A stretch of 64,000 nt of DNA from Pseudomonas monteilii NBRC 103158 = DSM 14164 (GTDB lineage: Bacteria > Pseudomonadota > Gammaproteobacteria > Pseudomonadales > Pseudomonadaceae): NCBI RefSeq assembly GCF_000730605.1, contig NZ_BBIS01000048.1, positions 1 to 64,000 of the forward strand, read 5' to 3'. Below are positions 50,275-58,553 of the stretch, piece by piece (the stretch's first letter is position 1; the number at the start of each line of letters is the position of its first letter). A program made the translations under genes and the position numbers. The notes beneath the pieces are model-generated. The model did no database searches. It saw only the letters and a list, made by a program, of their open reading frames with translations, and had not been told where the DNA came from.

Positions 50275-50393
50275 TGTTTGAAGGAATGTTCGGCCAAGAA
50301 TAGGAGAATGGCCGCATGATGGGCGGGGATTCTAGCATTTACTCAGGGAATGGTGTAGGCGGGTAGCAGGATGCCTGCCAGAAGGGTGGAAAC

Positions 50394-50761
50394 GACAAGG
50401 GGAGCCTAAGCTCCCCAAGAAGTCGTTGCGTGCTCTTATTGTTTTTTTGCTGGGCTTCTTGTTTTTGTTGAGTGCCCTGTCCACAAATCTCGAAGCTTGT
50501 GGACGACCCCCAATCCAGGGGTTAAGAGCAAACGGATTGCTTTGGCCGCTGATGTCACGTTGATCTGTCGATCCAACCAGTTCAGGCGCTGCTTTTTAGT
50601 GCAGTTTTTGTTGTTCTCTGCCTGGTTGTGGGGCAAGCCCCAAACACGCATCCTCTCCAAAAGAATCAGTTAGCTGCGCCTCCGCCGTCTTGTTTTTATT
50701 GTGCGTGAGCCGTTTCGTCTTGTTCTTATTCTGAGTTGCAGTGCTTGTTATTGTTTTTGTA
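50394..50761 (-). ncRNA. crcZ: CrcZ, Hfq/Crc-sequestering sRNA
   Basis: It lies between cbrB and pcnB, the known CrcZ position, on the minus strand. It runs from about +1 at 50761 (12 bases after the sigma-54 -12 element) to just past a GGGGAGC-CTAA-GCTCCCC hairpin at 50399-50416. The predicted length of about 368 nt agrees with what I recall for P. putida CrcZ. Six A-rich AANAANAA-type motifs are visible on the RNA (at 50760-50744, 50730-50717, 50700-50685, 50615-50601, 50470-50455 and 50448-50433), which bind Hfq with Crc and relieve catabolite repression. No protein-coding frame is convincing here. Confidence 0.93.
50399..50416 (-). terminator. crcZ terminator
   Basis: 7-bp stem GGGGAGC / GCTCCCC with a 4-base loop, followed on the minus strand by a broken U-rich tail (TTGTCGTTT). 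Confidence 0.75.
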
Positions 50762-50770
50762 CTAAGCATA

Positions 50771-50787
50771 TAGCAGGTGCCGTGCCA
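50771..50787 (-). promoter_or_regulatory. sigma-54 promoter of crcZ
   Basis: The minus strand reads TTGGCACGGCACCTGCT with GG-N10-GC spacing; one mismatch from YTGGCACGRNNNTTGCW. It lies just upstream of the first A-rich motif. Confidence 0.92.
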
Positions 50788-50884
50788 ACTTTTGCAAACC
50801 TAGTAAAATCAAGGGGTTGAGGCGTTCTAGCGATTTTCGAGAGGCTGAAAATGCCAGGATTTCGTTACCGTACGCCTCGGGAAC

Positions 50885-50955
50885 TGTTACGGCTCAAAGG
50901 TTGGGTAACAGATTTTTGCGGGGACTGATGTGTTACCTGGGTTTTCGCCGTGACA
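50885..50955. promoter_or_regulatory. two CbrB-type binding dyads upstream of crcZ
   Basis: TGTTAC-N14-GTAACA at 50885-50910 (perfect half-sites) and TGTTAC-N13-GTGACA at 50931-50955 (one mismatch). These fit the CbrB half-site arrangement TGTTAC...GTAACA. Their centres are about 137 and 182 bases upstream of the crcZ start. Confidence 0.8.
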
Positions 50956-50971
50956 GGTTCAGCGCCTGTGA

Positions 50972-51028
50972 GATCAAGCGCCGCGCGGGCGGCGCTCGAT
51001 CTCCCCGACGCCGCATATGCTGCGGCGT
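50972..51028 (-). terminator. hairpins downstream of cbrB
   Basis: Two stems follow the cbrB stop: ACGCCGCA / TGCGGCGT (51008-51028) and a 12-bp stem with one mismatch (50972-51001, GATC-AGCGCCGC / GCGGCGCT-GATC). Neither has a good U-run; together they probably mark the end of the cbrXAB transcript. Confidence 0.5.
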
Positions 51029-51040
51029 ACGCCAGGCAGG

Positions 51041-52486
51041 TCAGTTATCGCTGGTAACGTTGCTCTTGCGCCGCGGGATGCCCAGGCGCTGACGGCGTTC
51101 CCAAAGGCACTTGCGGCTGACGCCAAGCTTGCGTGCCAGCTCGGTCTCGGTCATGTGATCCTGGTGTTTGAGCACGAAGTGCTGGAAGTAGTCTTCCAGC
51201 GACAGGTCTTCGGTCGGCTCGTGGCTGGCATTGGCAGCACTGGCTGCAACCAGGGCGTTGTTGAGGACTTCGTCCTCCTCCAGGTCGCCCAGTTCAATGT
51301 CGATGCCCAGCAGGTCGGCCGAAATTTCTGCGCTCTCGCTAAGAATCACCGCACGCTCCACGGCGTTTTCCAGCTCACGCACGTTACCCGGCCAGCTGTA
51401 ATGACGAATGGCTTGCTCGGCTTCAGCCGAGAAGTGCAGGTCGTCGCGACCAATACGCGCGCGTTGGCGGGCGAGGAAGGCGCTGGCGATCTCGTTCACG
51501 TCACTGCCGCGCTCGCGCAGGGCAGGCAGTTTCAGGGCGATGACGTGCAGGCGATAGTAAAGGTCTTCGCGGAACTGGCCGGCCTTGGCCAGGTTCTTCA
51601 GGTCGCGGTGGGTCGCGGCGATCAGGCGCACATCGACCTTTTGCGACTGCACCGAACCCACCCGGCGAATCTCGCCTTCCTGCAGTACACGCAGCAGACG
51701 GGCCTGGGCTTCCAGTGGCAGTTCACCGATTTCGTCAAGGAACAGCGTGCCACCGTCGGCAGCCTCTACCAGGCCCGCACGCCCGGCGCTGGCACCGGTG
51801 AATGCGCCTTTCTCGTGGCCGAACAGTTCGGACTCGATCAAGGTCTCGGGGATGGCCGCGCAGTTCACCGAGATCATCGGTGCCTTGGCCCGGCGTGACA
51901 GGTTGTGCAGGGCGCGGGCCACCAGCTCTTTACCGGTACCCGACTCACCCTGGATCAGCACATTGGAGTCGGTGGGCGCAACCTTGCGGATCTTGCTGTA
52001 CATGTCCTGCATGGGCGGGCATGAACCGATAATGCCGATTTCGCCATTGGCCGCAGCCGCGCTGGCTTTGTCGGCCGGGGCGGCCTTGCCATTGGTGGCG
52101 CGTGGCTCGGCAGCTGGTGCAGCGGCCGGAGCGTTCTGCCGGTCGCGCAAGATACGCGCCACGGCCTGCAGCATCTCGTCGTGGTCGAAGGGCTTGGCGA
52201 TGTAGTCCACCGCGCCCATTTTCATCGAGTCCACCGCAGAGCGCAGGCTGGCGTAGCTGGTCATGATCAGCACCGGGGTACCTTGGCCGAGCTTGATCAG
52301 CTCGGTGCCAGGCGCACCTGGCAGGCGCAGGTCGCTGACGATGAGGTCGAAGGTGGCAATGCTGAAGCGTTCCTGGGCTTCCTGCACCGAGCCGGCTTCG
52401 CTGACCTGGTACTGGTTCCGCTCGAGCAGGCGACGCAAGGCCGAGCGGATGATGGTTTCGTCTTCGACGATCAGAATGTGCGGCAT
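51041..52486 (-). CDS. cbrB: sigma-54-dependent response regulator CbrB
   Basis: A 481-residue NtrC-type activator for carbon/nitrogen balance. It has a receiver domain with phosphoacceptor Asp52 (LIVSDLRLPG), an Ala/Pro-rich linker (~118-150), an AAA+ domain with Walker A GESGTGKE near 183 and the sigma-54-contact loop GAFTGA near 228, and a C-terminal helix-turn-helix (ETELARKLGVSRKCLWERR). It is the second gene after cbrA, with a 4-base gap. Its main target crcZ lies immediately downstream. Confidence 0.97.
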   Translation of the reverse strand: MPHILIVEDETIIRSALRRLLERNQYQVSEAGSVQEAQERFSIATFDLIVSDLRLPGAPGTELIKLGQGTPVLIMTSYASLRSAVDSMKMGAVDYIAKPFDHDEMLQAVARILRDRQNAPAAAPAAEPRATNGKAAPADKASAAAANGEIGIIGSCPPMQDMYSKIRKVAPTDSNVLIQGESGTGKELVARALHNLSRRAKAPMISVNCAAIPETLIESELFGHEKGAFTGASAGRAGLVEAADGGTLFLDEIGELPLEAQARLLRVLQEGEIRRVGSVQSQKVDVRLIAATHRDLKNLAKAGQFREDLYYRLHVIALKLPALRERGSDVNEIASAFLARQRARIGRDDLHFSAEAEQAIRHYSWPGNVRELENAVERAVILSESAEISADLLGIDIELGDLEEDEVLNNALVAASAANASHEPTEDLSLEDYFQHFVLKHQDHMTETELARKLGVSRKCLWERRQRLGIPRRKSNVTSDN

Positions 52487-52490
52487 TGAT

Positions 52491-55466
52491 TCAATTCTCT
52501 CGACGGTCTCGAATTTCAGGGGACGTCGCTACGACATGCCGGGGCAGGGTCACGCGGATCCGGGTGCCACGTTGCCGTTCGATATCGGCCGGGCTGTCGA
52601 TGGTAATTTGCCCATAATGCTCTTCCACGATGGAATAGACCAGAGCGAGCCCCAGTCCGGTTCCTTCGCCCGGGTCCTTGGTGGTGAAGAAGGGTTCGAA
52701 CAGGCGGTCCATGATGCTCTTCGGTATCCCGCTGCCCTCATCCTCGACGATCAGGTCGACGGTGTGCTCGCTCACTTCGCTGCGCACGCGCACGGCGCTG
52801 CCGGGCTTTGATGCGTCGCGGGCGTTGGAGAGCAGGTTGATCAGCACCTGGGCCAGGCGCTGCGGGTCCCCTTCGGCCCAGTGGTCCGGGTCGCAGAGGT
52901 TGAAGAACTGTACTTCGAAATTACGCCGGTTCAACGCCAGCAGACCGATGGCGTCCTGCGCCACTTCGGCCAGGCACACCGGCTCTTCGCTGTTCTGGTG
53001 GCTGCCGCCGGCATGGGCGAAGCTCATCAGCGACTGGACGATGCGTGAGACGCGCTTGGTCTGGTCGAGGATCTGGCTGGACAGCTCGATGATTTCGCCA
53101 TCACCTTCACGTTCCTCACGAAGGTTTTGCGCCAGGCAGGCGATGCCGGTAATCGGGTTGCCGATTTCGTGGGCTACGCCAGCGGCCAGGCGGCCGATGC
53201 TGGCCAGGCGCTCGGAATGCACCAGCTTGTCTTCCAGTGCCTGGGTTTCGGTCAGGTCTTCCACCAGCAGCACCAGGCCGCTGTTTCCGGGTGCCAGCGG
53301 CTCGTCGATGGCGGCCTTGTGCAGGTTCAGCCAGCGCGGCTGGCCGTCCAGCGCCAGGCGCTGCTTGTGCAGGTGTTCGTCGGGCACGTTGATGAAGCCT
53401 TGCAGCAGGCCGCGCCAAGGCTCGTCGATGGTGACCAGACGCGAGCCGACCACATGCTTGGCGGCGATGCCGGTGAGCTCTTCCATGGCCTTGTTCCACA
53501 TCAGGATTTCCTGGTCCTTGGCCAGCGAGCAGACGCCCATGGGCAGCTCCTGCAGGGTCTGGCGGTGGTAACGGCGTAGGGCATCGAGCTCTGCGGCAAG
53601 GCCGGTCAGGCGCGAGTGGTAGTCTTCCAGGCGGCTTTCGATGAAATGGATGTCTTCGGTCACGTAGTTTTCGTTACCGGACTTGTACGGCAGGAAGGTC
53701 TCGACCATGTCCTGGGCCACGCTCGGTCCCATCAACCCGGACAGGTTGGCTTCGATGCGGTCTCGCAGGCGACGCAGGGCATAGGGGCGGCGCTCGTCGA
53801 ACGGCAGGTAGAGGTCACGCAGGGCCTGCTCCACTTCCTTTTGTGCGGCCTTGGCGCCCAGCGGTTTGGCCAGCTGGGTGGCGAACTCCTGGGGCGAGGC
53901 AGCGTGCAGCTCGCGGCGCTGCGGACGGCGCACGTTGTCCACCGCGCAGGCTTCGGCGGCGCTGACTTCTTCGTTGCTGGCGTTGGTGAACAGCGAGATC
54001 AGGGTAAACAGCAGCACGTTGGCCGCCAGCGAGGCAATGGCCGCCATGTGCCAGCTGGTGTCGTCCAGCACATAGATCATGTCCAGCAGCGGGATGTAGA
54101 AGCCCTGCAGGTTGCCCAGCAGCGGCAGCAGCATGGTCACCATCCACACCAGGGTGCCGGCCAGCAGCCCGGCGATGAAGCCACGGCGGTTGGCTGTGGG
54201 CCAGTACAGCACCGACAGCACGCCGGGCAGGAACTGCAGGGTGGCGACGAAGGCGACGATGCCCAGGTTGGCCAGGCTCTGGTGGTTGTTCTGGGTCAGG
54301 TAGAACATGAAACCGGCAGTGATGATGGCAACGATCAGCGCGCGGCGGGTCCACTTCAGCCAGCGGTAGATGTTGCCCTCGGCCGGGGGTTGATACAGCG
54401 GCAATACCAGGTGGTTGAGGGCCATGCCCGACAGCGCCAGGGTGGTAACGATGATCAGGCCGCTGGCGGCAGACAAGCCGCCGATGTAGGCCAACAGTGC
54501 CAGTGCCTCGTTGTTGGCGGCAATACCCAGGCCCAGGGTGAAGTACTCGGGGTTGGTACTGGCGCCCAGGCGCAGGCCGGCCCACAGCACCAGCGGCACG
54601 GCCAGGCTCATCAGCAGTAGGAACAGCGGCAGGCCCCAGCTGGCGCTGACCAGCGAGCGTGGGTTGAGGTTTTCGGTGAAGGCCATGTGGTACATGTGCG
54701 GCATGACGATGGCCGAGGCGAAGAACACCAGTAGCAGGGTGCGCCATGGCCCCTCCTGCAGCGGGGTGTGCAGGGCGGCCAGGGCGGTCTGGTTCTGCAG
54801 CAGCCAGACTTCCAGTTCGTGCGGGCCGCCAAATACGCCATAAAGGGCGTAGAGGCCGATGCCGCCCAGGGCCAGCAGCTTGATCACCGATTCGAAGGCG
54901 ATGGCGAACACCAGCCCTTCATGTTTCTCGCGCGTGGCGATGTGCCGCGAACCGAAGAAGATGGTGAACAGGATGATCAGCGTACAGAAGGCGAATGCCA
55001 CCCTTGCCTTGACCGGCTCACCGGTGAGGATGCTGATCGAGTCGGCCACCGCCTGGATTTGCAGCGCCAGCAAAGGCAGCACGCCAATCAGCATGATGAT
55101 GGTGGTCAGCGCCCCCGCCCAGGTACTGCGGAAGCGGAATGCCAACAGGTCGGCCAGTGATGACAGCTGGTAGGTGCGGGTGATCTTGAGGATCGGGTAA
55201 AGCAGCACCGGTGCCAGCAGGAACGCGCCGGACACGCCCAGGTAACAGGCGAGGAAGCCGTAGCCGTACTGGTAGGCCAGGCCGACTGAGCCGTAGAAGG
55301 CCCAGGCACTGGCGTACACGCCCAGCGACAGGGTGTAGGTAAGCGGGTGGCGAATGATCGAACGCGGGATGACCCCCCGCTCGCTGATCCAGGCCACGCC
55401 GAACAGCACCATGAGGTACCCGGCGCTGATCAGGATCATCTGGGTCAGGCTAAAGCTCATCGGCAT
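52491..55466 (-). CDS. cbrA: sensor histidine kinase CbrA
   Basis: A 991-residue hybrid of a transporter-like membrane domain and a kinase. About 13 hydrophobic segments fill residues 1-500 in the style of SLC5/SSS solute symporters. They are followed by a STAC-like linker, a PAS domain (~630-740), HisKA with His near 765 (GVAHEIGNPITG), and HATPase_c (LINLLSNARDAS, DEGSGIP, GEGTGLGLALVYSI). CbrA-CbrB control use of histidine, proline and other carbon sources. Its start (ATG 55466, or 55460) overlaps the end of cbrX. Confidence 0.96.
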   Translation of the reverse strand: MPMSFSLTQMILISAGYLMVLFGVAWISERGVIPRSIIRHPLTYTLSLGVYASAWAFYGSVGLAYQYGYGFLACYLGVSGAFLLAPVLLYPILKITRTYQLSSLADLLAFRFRSTWAGALTTIIMLIGVLPLLALQIQAVADSISILTGEPVKARVAFAFCTLIILFTIFFGSRHIATREKHEGLVFAIAFESVIKLLALGGIGLYALYGVFGGPHELEVWLLQNQTALAALHTPLQEGPWRTLLLVFFASAIVMPHMYHMAFTENLNPRSLVSASWGLPLFLLLMSLAVPLVLWAGLRLGASTNPEYFTLGLGIAANNEALALLAYIGGLSAASGLIIVTTLALSGMALNHLVLPLYQPPAEGNIYRWLKWTRRALIVAIITAGFMFYLTQNNHQSLANLGIVAFVATLQFLPGVLSVLYWPTANRRGFIAGLLAGTLVWMVTMLLPLLGNLQGFYIPLLDMIYVLDDTSWHMAAIASLAANVLLFTLISLFTNASNEEVSAAEACAVDNVRRPQRRELHAASPQEFATQLAKPLGAKAAQKEVEQALRDLYLPFDERRPYALRRLRDRIEANLSGLMGPSVAQDMVETFLPYKSGNENYVTEDIHFIESRLEDYHSRLTGLAAELDALRRYHRQTLQELPMGVCSLAKDQEILMWNKAMEELTGIAAKHVVGSRLVTIDEPWRGLLQGFINVPDEHLHKQRLALDGQPRWLNLHKAAIDEPLAPGNSGLVLLVEDLTETQALEDKLVHSERLASIGRLAAGVAHEIGNPITGIACLAQNLREEREGDGEIIELSSQILDQTKRVSRIVQSLMSFAHAGGSHQNSEEPVCLAEVAQDAIGLLALNRRNFEVQFFNLCDPDHWAEGDPQRLAQVLINLLSNARDASKPGSAVRVRSEVSEHTVDLIVEDEGSGIPKSIMDRLFEPFFTTKDPGEGTGLGLALVYSIVEEHYGQITIDSPADIERQRGTRIRVTLPRHVVATSPEIRDRREN

Positions 55467-55626
55467 CTCGTTGGCTCTGCAGGATGAAGGTGACGACGAT
55501 CAGGATCAGCCAGAGCAGGTAAGGGCGGTACCAGGCTCCGGTCGGTTCGATCCACCAGTCCATGATGGCCGGGGAGAACAGGTAGATCCCCACGACCAGA
55601 AGCAGGACCAAACGATAGATGTACAT
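55450..55626 (-). CDS. cbrX: small membrane protein CbrX
   Basis: A 58-residue open frame whose translation begins MYIYRLVLLLVVGIYLFSPA and ends QSQRDADEL. Two hydrophobic helices (~4-20 and ~36-50) are separated by a Trp/Pro-rich loop (IMDWWIEPTGAWYRPY). The stop overlaps the cbrA start by 11 or 17 bases, the arrangement described for cbrX in P. putida, where it is translationally coupled to cbrA. Its molecular role is unknown. It may chaperone or modulate the SSS-like domain of CbrA; this is inference. Confidence 0.85.
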   Translation of the reverse strand: MYIYRLVLLLVVGIYLFSPAIMDWWIEPTGAWYRPYLLWLILIVVTFILQSQRDADEL

Positions 55627-55772
55627 GCTGGCCTCGATGGTTGGGCGCTGCGGGCTTGGACTTATTATTGGCGCAAATGGCGGGGGGGATGCTAGCGGGA
55701 AACCATAGGGTTCGCCAACGGTTTGAATTTAATGGGCTTTTGTTTTTTAAAGGTGGTTTGCCTGTGCCGGCC

Positions 55773-56660
55773 TCAGCGCAAATCAGCCTCTGGCACTGTG
55801 GCCCTCTGTGCAATCGCCTCCGGCCGCCACTGCTGGCGGGCCACTGCCAACACTTCAGCCGGCGTCGCCAGCAGCAACTCCGGGTCAGTCTCCTGCCCCA
55901 GCGCCCGCAACGCCCGCAACAACAGCGGCGTGGCATGCTCCGCCTGCAGGGGTGGCGAGCGGTACGATTTGCCCAGCTTGTGCCCATCCGGCTGCACGAT
56001 CAGCGGAATATGCAGGTAGCGCGGCTGTGAGAAGCCCAGCAACTCCTGCAGGTACAGCTGACGCGGGGTGTTGTCGAGCAGGTCGGCGCCGCGCACGACG
56101 TCGGTAACACCCTGCCAGGCATCGTCCAGCACCACCGCCAGCTGGTACGCATACAGCCCGTCGCGGCGCTGGATGACGAAATCTCCCACTTCACGGCCCA
56201 GGTGTTGCTGGTACTCGCCCTGTACCCGGTCAGTAAAGCGGTAAATCAGCTCTGGCACGCGCAAGCGGATCGCCGCACCTTCACGGGCATGACCGGCGTT
56301 GCGGCACAAGCCTGGGTAGATGCCTTTGTAACCTTCCAGCTGCTTGCGCGAGCAGGTACAGGCATAGGCCAGGCCCATATTGAACAGGCGGTCGACTACT
56401 GCGGCGTAGGCATCGTGCCGCTGGCTCTGGAACACCACTTCGCCATCCCATTCCAGCCCGTAACGCTCCAAGGTTTGCAGGATTGCATCACGGGCACCGG
56501 GCATTTCCCGGGGTGGGTCGGTGTCTTCCATGCGCAGCAGCCAGCGGCCGTTGACGGCGCGGGCATCGAGCCAGGAGGCGAGGGCGGCGACCAGCGAGCC
56601 GAAGTGCAGGAAGCCGCTGGGGGTAGGGGCAAAGCGCCCGATGTAGCTGGAGTCGGTCAT
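55773..56660 (-). CDS. gluQ: glutamyl-Q tRNA(Asp) synthetase
   Basis: A 295-residue truncated GluRS paralogue that attaches glutamate to queuosine-34 of tRNA-Asp. It has the class I motif RFAPTPSGFLHFGSL (HIGH equivalent), a zinc site in CTCSRKQLEGY...GLC, the KMSKS equivalent HKLGKSYRSPP, and no anticodon-binding domain. I chose the ATG at 56660 (MTDSSYIGRF), which matches the family; the frame opens five codons earlier. It is co-directional with dksA. Confidence 0.95.
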   Translation of the reverse strand: MTDSSYIGRFAPTPSGFLHFGSLVAALASWLDARAVNGRWLLRMEDTDPPREMPGARDAILQTLERYGLEWDGEVVFQSQRHDAYAAVVDRLFNMGLAYACTCSRKQLEGYKGIYPGLCRNAGHAREGAAIRLRVPELIYRFTDRVQGEYQQHLGREVGDFVIQRRDGLYAYQLAVVLDDAWQGVTDVVRGADLLDNTPRQLYLQELLGFSQPRYLHIPLIVQPDGHKLGKSYRSPPLQAEHATPLLLRALRALGQETDPELLLATPAEVLAVARQQWRPEAIAQRATVPEADLR

Positions 56661-56683
56661 GGTCTGGCTGGGCATATAAATGA

Positions 56684-56708
56684 AACGGGGCGCATCGAGC
56701 GCCCCGTT
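56684..56708 (-). terminator. terminator after dksA
   Basis: Perfect 10-bp stem AACGGGGCGC / GCGCCCCGTT with a 5-base loop, followed on the minus strand by the U-rich TTTCATTTATAT. It lies between dksA and gluQ, so gluQ may need its own promoter or read-through. Confidence 0.82.
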
Positions 56709-56723
56709 CAGGTGGAAGAAAGA

Positions 56724-57170
56724 TCAGCCTTTGCCGACCGTTTTTTCCTTTTTCTCGGCGATTTCCTTGCAGTCGAAGCACAGGTCGGCGGTCGGACGGG
56801 CTTCAAGACGGCGCAGGCCGATCTCGATACCGCACGATTCACACCAGCCGTAATCTTCGTCCTGGATCTTCTGCAGGGTCTTGTCGATTTTCTTGATCAG
56901 CTTGCGCTCGCGGTCACGGTTGCGCAGCTCCAGAGCGAATTCTTCTTCCTGACTGGCACGGTCGGCCGGGTCCGGGAAGTTCGCAGCTTCATCCTTCATG
57001 TGGTCTACGGTGCGATCCACACTCTGCATGAGCTCGCCTTTCCAGGCATTGAGAAGCTTGGTGAAGTGCTTCTTCATGGGCTCACCCATGTACTCTTCGC
57101 CCTTGGTCTCTTTATAGGGCTCGACACCGTACATGGTTTGACCGGTTTTTTGCTTTTCTACGGTGGACAT
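56724..57170 (-). CDS. dksA: RNA polymerase-binding transcription factor DksA
   Basis: A 148-residue factor that acts with ppGpp on rRNA and amino-acid promoters. A coiled coil (~35-108) bears the tip motif DPADRA (Asp67, Asp70, Ala72). A four-cysteine zinc finger (Cys110, Cys113, Cys131, Cys134) makes this the canonical zinc-containing form rather than the cysteine-poor DksA2. The ATG at 57170 gives MSTVEKQKTG. Confidence 0.97.
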   Translation of the reverse strand: MSTVEKQKTGQTMYGVEPYKETKGEEYMGEPMKKHFTKLLNAWKGELMQSVDRTVDHMKDEAANFPDPADRASQEEEFALELRNRDRERKLIKKIDKTLQKIQDEDYGWCESCGIEIGLRRLEARPTADLCFDCKEIAEKKEKTVGKG

Positions 57171-57380
57171 GAATAGACCGCCTCTCACTCATCTGATCCA
57201 ATGCGCAGGATGCTCCATCTCCGGCGACCGCCGGCCCTGCGACTGCGAGCCGCCGAACTTACCAGATAGATCGGGGGTGCGCTAGCCCGCCCGATCCTGC
57301 TTGTTGACACCGGCGCGAGCCGTACGTTCGGTGGCGTGCAGAGGTAGAATCTCTAGTTTAGACCCAATTGAGAGAAGGTC

Positions 57381-58553
57381 ATGGCCCACCCCTACAGTGC
57401 GCGCAGTCGCGCCATCGAACCCTTCCATGTCATGGCACTGCTGGCCCGGGCCAACGAGCTGCAGGCGGCCGGGCACGACGTGATCCACCTGGAAATCGGC
57501 GAACCGGACTTCACCACTGCCACACCGATCGTCGCCGCCGGGCAGGCAGCGTTGGCCGCCGGGCACACCCGCTACACCGCTGCACGTGGGCTGCCACAAC
57601 TGCGCGAAGCCATTGCCGGCTTTTATGGCCAGCGGTATGGGCTGAGTATCGACCCGGAGCGCATCCTCATCACCCCGGGGGGCTCTGGTGCATTGCTGTT
57701 GGCCACCAGCCTGTTGGTTGACCCAGGCAAGCACTGGCTGCTGGCCGACCCGGGCTACCCGTGCAACCGCCACTTCCTGCGCCTGGTCGAGGGTGGCGCG
57801 CAGTTGGTGCCGGTAGGGCCGGACGTGAATTACCAACTGACAGCCGACCTGGTCGACCGTTACTGGGACAAGGACACGGTGGGCGCTCTGGTCGCTTCGC
57901 CGGCCAACCCGACCGGCACCGTGCTGGGGCGTGACGAGCTGGCCAGCCTTGCCAGGGCCACCCATGAGCGTCACGGCCACCTGGTGGTGGACGAGATCTA
58001 CCATGGCCTCACCTATGGCATGGACGCGCCAAGCGTGCTGGAAGTCGACGACTCGGCGTTCGTCCTGAATAGTTTTTCCAAGTATTTCGGCATGACCGGT
58101 TGGCGCCTCGGCTGGCTGGTGGCGCCGCCCGGCGCAGTGGCCGATCTGGAAAAACTGGCGCAGAACCTGTACATCAGCGCACCTAGCATGGCGCAGCATG
58201 CCGCTCTGGCATGCTTCCAGCCGGAAACCCTGGCCATTTTCGAAGAACGCCGCGCCGAGTTCGCCCGCCGTCGCGACTACCTGTTGCCAGCCCTGCGCGA
58301 ACTGGGCTTCCGCATTGCCGTCGAGCCACAGGGCGCGTTTTACCTGTATGCCGACATCAGTGCCTTTGGCGGTGATGCGTTCGCCTTCTGTCGGCACTTC
58401 CTGGAAACCGAGCACCTGGCCTTTACGCCGGGCCTGGACTTCGGCCGCCACCTGGCCGGCCACCATGTGCGCTTTGCCTACACCCAGAGCCTGCCACGCC
58501 TGGAGGAGGCGGTGCAGCGCATTGCCCGTGGTCTGCGGAGCTGGCAAGGCTGA
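57381..58553 (+). CDS. PLP-dependent class I/II aminotransferase
   Basis: A 390-residue fold-type I aminotransferase, aspartate-aminotransferase-like. The N-terminal arm has VIHLEIGEPDFTTATP, the cofactor region has PANPTGTVLG and VVDEIYHGLTY, and the PLP lysine is in NSFSKYFGMTGWRLGW near 236. The C-terminal arginine for the substrate carboxylate lies in HHVRFAYTQS. Substrate is unassigned. Its stop overlaps the sfsA start by 1 base, so they form a unit. Confidence 0.9.
   Translation: MAHPYSARSRAIEPFHVMALLARANELQAAGHDVIHLEIGEPDFTTATPIVAAGQAALAAGHTRYTAARGLPQLREAIAGFYGQRYGLSIDPERILITPGGSGALLLATSLLVDPGKHWLLADPGYPCNRHFLRLVEGGAQLVPVGPDVNYQLTADLVDRYWDKDTVGALVASPANPTGTVLGRDELASLARATHERHGHLVVDEIYHGLTYGMDAPSVLEVDDSAFVLNSFSKYFGMTGWRLGWLVAPPGAVADLEKLAQNLYISAPSMAQHAALACFQPETLAIFEERRAEFARRRDYLLPALRELGFRIAVEPQGAFYLYADISAFGGDAFAFCRHFLETEHLAFTPGLDFGRHLAGHHVRFAYTQSLPRLEEAVQRIARGLRSWQG

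Noticed and set aside
50436..50660. A 74-codon minus-strand frame inside the pcnB-cbrB gap
   Set aside because: It falls entirely within the CrcZ RNA. The A-rich motifs explain its Asn/Lys/Gln-rich translation, and there is no ribosome site.
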